64,000 nt of DNA, from the NCBI RefSeq assembly GCF_000455365.1, contig NZ_HG315686.1:515112-579111 (forward strand), read 5' to 3'. The notes beneath the pieces were generated by a model. The model saw only the letters and a program-made list of their open reading frames with translations, had not been told where the DNA came from and did no database searches. Source of the DNA: Halopiger djelfimassiliensis (lineage in GTDB: Archaea; Halobacteriota; Halobacteria; Halobacteriales; Natrialbaceae). The translations under genes and the position numbers were made by a program. This document shows, one piece after another, positions 61,311-64,000 of the stretch. Numbering within the stretch: the stretch's first letter is position 1; the number at the start of each line of letters is the position of its first letter.

Positions 61311-61649
61311 ATGGTCGAGAAGGCACGCCGCTCACGGATCGACAGCGCCGAACGCGGGAATCCGACCCGGCAGTGGGAGGTGTTCGTCCGCCACGAGGAG
61401 TCGGACCCGATGCGCCACGTCGGCAGCGTCGCGGCTGCGAGCGCGACGGAAGCCCACGAACACGCCTCGAGACTGTTCGGCTGGTACGCCGCCGACCTCT
61501 GGCTCTGTCCGGCCGACGAGGTCGAACGCTATTCGACTCGTGGGCTCGAATCGGCGGCCGAGGAACGCGCGGACGAACCCGATCGCGACGGCGACGAACC
61601 CCGCGTCTACGAGGAAACCGAGGGCACGCCGCGGGTGAGAGACGCGTGA
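61311..61649 (+). CDS. PaaB-like small protein partnered with a radical SAM enzyme (Htur_1727-like family)
   Basis: 112 residues. The core (about 20-75) is RQWEVFVRHEESDPMRHVGS, then AEASATEAHEHASRLFG-type helix and YAADLWLCPADEV, a PaaB-like alpha/beta fold. The tail is acidic. From memory, haloarchaeal proteins of this type have been catalogued as partners of radical SAM enzymes (Htur_1727 family, once proposed as a RiPP). Its TGA stop overlaps the GTG start of the AhbC-like gene, so they are translated together. It could be an electron-transfer adaptor or scaffold rather than a substrate peptide. Confidence 0.7.
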   Translation: MVEKARRSRIDSAERGNPTRQWEVFVRHEESDPMRHVGSVAAASATEAHEHASRLFGWYAADLWLCPADEVERYSTRGLESAAEERADEPDRDGDEPRVYEETEGTPRVRDA

Positions 61650-62857
61650 TCTCGATCAGCAAACTCCTCTGTGATCTCGACGCGGAGGGCGACGGCCTGC
61701 GGTACGACGCGGCCGACGGCTCCGAGAAGCCCCAGATCACCGAGGAAAAACAGCGGAACCCGGTCGTCGTCTGGAACGCGACCCGGCGGTGTAACCTGTA
61801 CTGTTCGCACTGCTATGCCGGGGCCGAAACCGAACCCGCGCCCGGCGAGTTCTCGACCGCCGAGGCGAAGGCGTTTCTCGACCAGCTCGCCGACTACGGC
61901 GCGCCCGTGGTGCTGTTCTCCGGCGGCGAACCCCTCGTCCGCGACGATCTGGTCGACCTCGTCGGCTACGCCGCCGACCGGGGGCTCCGGCCGGTACTCT
62001 CCTCGAACGGCACCCTGCTGACCGGCGAGAAAGCGGCCGCGCTCCGGGACGCCGGCCTCCAGTACGCCGGCATCTCCGTCGACGGCCTGCCGGAGCGAAA
62101 CGACCGGTTCCGGGGCGAAGACGGCGCGTTCGACGCCGCCGTCCGCGGCATCGAGAACTGTCTGGACGCCGGTCTCAAGACCGGCCTGCGGTACACCATC
62201 ACCGAGGCCAACGCCGCCGATCTCGAGGGGGTCGTCGACCTGCTCGCCGACGTCGGCCTGGACCGGTTCTGTTTCTACCACCTCGATTACGGCGGCCGCG
62301 GTGCCGAGATCGTCGACGCCGACCTCACGCCGCGGGAGAAACGCGAGGCCGTCAGGAGCGTGGCGGACCTCACCCTCGAGTACCACGACCGCGGCGAGGA
62401 GATCGAGACGCTGCTGGTCGGCAACTACGCCGACGCCGCCTTCCTCGTCGAGTACGCCCGCGAGGAGTTCGGCGAGGCGAAAGCCCGGGCGGTCTACGAG
62501 TACCTCGAGCGAAACGGCGGGGACCCGACGGGCGAACGGATCGCCGACGTCGACTACGAGGGGAACGTCCACCTCACCCAGTTCTGGCAGGGCTACAGCC
62601 TCGGCAACGTCCGTGATCGGCCGTTCGGCGAGATCTGGGAGGACGAGTCGAATCCGCTTTTGAACGCGCTTCGCAACCGCGAGCAACACCTCACGGGCAA
62701 GTGTGCTGACTGTCAGTACCGGTCGATCTGTCGCGGCGCGTCCCGCCTGCGGGCGCTCGCGGAGACGGGGGACCTGTTCGCTCCCGACCCGCAGTGTTAT
62801 CTCACCGACGACGAGGTACACGGCGAAACCCCGGCCGCCGGCGGCGCTGCGGATTGA
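61646..62857 (+). CDS. Radical SAM/SPASM enzyme, AhbC/NirJ-like (heme synthesis candidate)
   Basis: 403 residues starting at GTG 61646. MISISKLLCDLDAEGDGLRY is the AhbC/NirJ1-type N-terminus. VVVWNATRRCNLYCSHCYAG has the [4Fe-4S] motif Cys49, Cys53 and Cys56. VVLFSGGEPLVRDDLVDLVG, GISVDGLPERNDRFRGEDGA and FCFYHLDYGGRGAE follow. A SPASM-like auxiliary cluster is at GKCADCQYRSICRGASRLRA with PQCYL. AhbC removes acetate side chains from didecarboxysiroheme. Coupled to the PaaB-like gene and divergent from the AhbD-like gene. Confidence 0.8.
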   Translation: MISISKLLCDLDAEGDGLRYDAADGSEKPQITEEKQRNPVVVWNATRRCNLYCSHCYAGAETEPAPGEFSTAEAKAFLDQLADYGAPVVLFSGGEPLVRDDLVDLVGYAADRGLRPVLSSNGTLLTGEKAAALRDAGLQYAGISVDGLPERNDRFRGEDGAFDAAVRGIENCLDAGLKTGLRYTITEANAADLEGVVDLLADVGLDRFCFYHLDYGGRGAEIVDADLTPREKREAVRSVADLTLEYHDRGEEIETLLVGNYADAAFLVEYAREEFGEAKARAVYEYLERNGGDPTGERIADVDYEGNVHLTQFWQGYSLGNVRDRPFGEIWEDESNPLLNALRNREQHLTGKCADCQYRSICRGASRLRALAETGDLFAPDPQCYLTDDEVHGETPAAGGAAD

Positions 62858-62952
62858 TAGATCTCGGGCGGCGATCCGAATTCTCGCGGTGGAGACGGTC
62901 ACGACGACGAACAGGTCCCAACAATCAACCGGATACAACGCGGACCCCCGGT

Positions 62953-63591
62953 ATGGTGTCCGACGGAATCGAGACCGTCACCGAGATTCCGGTCGACGGG
63001 GTGACGCTCGAGGGCGAACTCGCGGTGCCGCCGGCGTCGTCCGGACTCGTCGTCTTCGCCCACGGGAGCGGGAGCAGCCGGCACAGTCCGCGGAACAACT
63101 TCGTCGCCGAGCGCTTGCGCGAGCGCGGACTCGGCACGCTCCTGTTCGACCTGCTCACCGAGCGCGAGGATCGAGACCGGGAGAATCGGTTCGACATCCC
63201 GCTGTTGACCGACCGTCTCGTTTCGACGACCCGGTGGGTGCGCGATCGAACGGACGGCCGGTCGGTCGGCTACTTCGGAGCCAGCACCGGGGCCGCCGCG
63301 GCCCTTCGCGGCGCTGTCCGCCCGGAGACGGAGATCGACGCGGTCGTCTCGCGGGGCGGACGGGTCGACATGGCCGCGGACGTTCTCGAGGACGTGACCG
63401 CACCGACGTTGCTCGTCGTGGGCGGCGCGGACGAGTCGGTCCTCGAGCTGAACCGGGAGCGCTACGCGGCGCTCTCGTGCGAGTGCGATCTCCGGGTCGT
63501 CGAGGGGGCGGGCCACCTCTTCGAGGGGCCGGGGGAACTCGAGGCGGTCGCCGACCACGCCGCCGACTGGTTTACGACCCACCTCGAGTGA
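62953..63591 (+). CDS. Alpha/beta hydrolase (dienelactone hydrolase-like)
   Basis: A 212-residue hydrolase. GLVVFAHGSGSSRHSPRNNF is the oxyanion region, SVGYFGASTGAAAALRGAVR the nucleophile elbow (Ser111 in G-x-S-x-G), LVVGGADESVLELN provides the acid region and VEGAGHLFEGPGELE the catalytic His. Residues 65-95 form a lid-like insert. Family members include phosphoribosyl-transferase-linked and esterase types; the natural ester is unknown. Start 62953 (MVSDGIE) excludes an Arg-rich extension. Its end overlaps the convergent small gene by 20 bases. Confidence 0.88.
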   Translation: MVSDGIETVTEIPVDGVTLEGELAVPPASSGLVVFAHGSGSSRHSPRNNFVAERLRERGLGTLLFDLLTEREDRDRENRFDIPLLTDRLVSTTRWVRDRTDGRSVGYFGASTGAAAALRGAVRPETEIDAVVSRGGRVDMAADVLEDVTAPTLLVVGGADESVLELNRERYAALSCECDLRVVEGAGHLFEGPGELEAVADHAADWFTTHLE

Positions 63592-63904
63592 CGCTCTCCC
63601 CGCCGACGAACACGCGGGTCACGTGGCCGCCACAGCCACACCGGTCGACGTACTCGAACTCGAGCGATCGGTCGTCGAACGCCGCCGCCAGCGGCTCCCA
63701 GAGGTACGTCTCCGGGTGGCCGTGGTCGCCGTGGGTGACGAGGTTGACGTGACAGCCGGTCGCGGTCGCCGCGACCGCGTCTTTGGCCTGTTCGACGACG
63801 AGATCGCGGTCGTCGGCGTGGCGGGGCTGCTCGAGGTTCGCGGACCACGAGACGTCGTGGTCGCGGCGGGTCACCGGTTCGACGTCCGCGGCGTCTTCGG
63901 TCAT
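63572..63904 (-). CDS. Small Cys-rich hypothetical protein
   Basis: A 110-residue acidic protein. The first 20 residues are polar. The middle (RDLVVEQAKDAVAATATGCH, HPETYLWEPLAAAFDDRSLE) forms an alpha/beta unit. FEYVDRCGCGGHVTRVFVGG near the C-terminus has a CGCGGH cluster that could bind a metal, with one more Cys at TGCH. I do not recognise the family. It is convergent with and overlaps the hydrolase. Confidence 0.6.
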   Translation of the reverse strand: MTEDAADVEPVTRRDHDVSWSANLEQPRHADDRDLVVEQAKDAVAATATGCHVNLVTHGDHGHPETYLWEPLAAAFDDRSLEFEYVDRCGCGGHVTRVFVGGESVTRGGS

Positions 63905-64000
63905 ACGGATCGGTTGGACGCCGCCGGGAGTAAGCCCTGAGCCGAACCGGTTCGGGACGAACCGGGGTCGCAGCTAACAGCAAAAGAGGAACGGGTACAG

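Noticed and set aside
63974..64000. Minus-strand tail LYPFLFCC followed by TAG at the window edge
   Set aside because: Eight codons are too few to show coding; it may be the end of a gene beyond the window.
1..64000. CRISPR arrays, insertion sequences, integrases or att sites
   Set aside because: No regularly spaced repeat, transposase, integrase or long terminal inverted repeat was seen in reading both strands.

Overview
The window is chromosomal DNA of an extremely halophilic archaeon (class Halobacteria). The evidence is high G+C, strongly acidic proteins, GGAGGTGA-type ribosome binding sites, twin-arginine lipoprotein signals, several Bat-type (HTH_10) regulators, and haloarchaeal families such as the RPA1/RPAP1/phosphoesterase operon and the MTH865-like and DUF5786-like proteins. 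The small protein partnered with a radical SAM enzyme resembles a family I associate with Haloterrigena-like genera, so Natrialbaceae is a reasonable but unproven placement. I saw no rRNA, tRNA, CRISPR array, insertion sequence or prophage.

Layout. 1-4.1 kb: the last codons of a probable GlmU-like enzyme face glmS; then a 0.9-kb gene-poor stretch, a small acidic protein and a Bat-type regulator. 4.4-7.7 kb: a large sensor-regulator (degenerate receiver, PAS, GAF, HTH_10). 8-11.8 kb: a universal stress protein and a surface redox/metal group (CcdA, TlpA-like thioredoxin, SCO1-like protein, divergent P19-like lipoprotein). 11.9-15.5 kb: a zinc-ribbon microprotein, otsA-otsB for trehalose, and a winged-helix regulator. 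15.6-21.1 kb: a secreted zincin, a hypothetical protein, a solitary histidase gene and a second PAS/GAF/HTH_10 regulator. 21.4-29.5 kb: two small proteins, a VOC pseudogene, cobyric acid synthase, a CPBP protease, a DUF4242 protein, an ABC exporter, the corrinoid adenosyltransferase and a small acidic protein.

29.5-38.2 kb: a PaaK-like CoA ligase, a GNAT protein, a DUF98 chorismate-lyase-like protein, a winged-helix regulator, a short GlpA-like flavoprotein, a stand-alone CBS protein, a CBS-less GuaB-like enzyme, msrA and a riboflavin reductase. 38.4-43.6 kb: a PPP-type phosphatase with polyphosphate kinase 1, then a DrrAB-like exporter of lower-G+C composition. 43.6-47.8 kb: the rpa1-rpap1-rpe operon plus a small protein. 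48-53.3 kb: livHMGF with the convergent substrate-binding protein. 53.4-59.7 kb: an NSS transporter and a three-subunit acyl-CoA carboxylase (pccB, pccX, pccA) interrupted by an antisense methyltransferase. 60-63.9 kb: two divergent radical SAM/SPASM enzymes, one with a PaaB-like partner, which probably act in siroheme-dependent heme synthesis; then an alpha/beta hydrolase and a small Cys-rich protein.

The content is mostly core metabolism and regulation. The parts I find least explained are the radical SAM pair with its small partner, the CX4C SCO1-like protein in its redox cluster, the carboxylase locus split by an antisense gene, the SD-sequestering hairpin at hutH, and the VOC gene broken at an apparent Trp codon.
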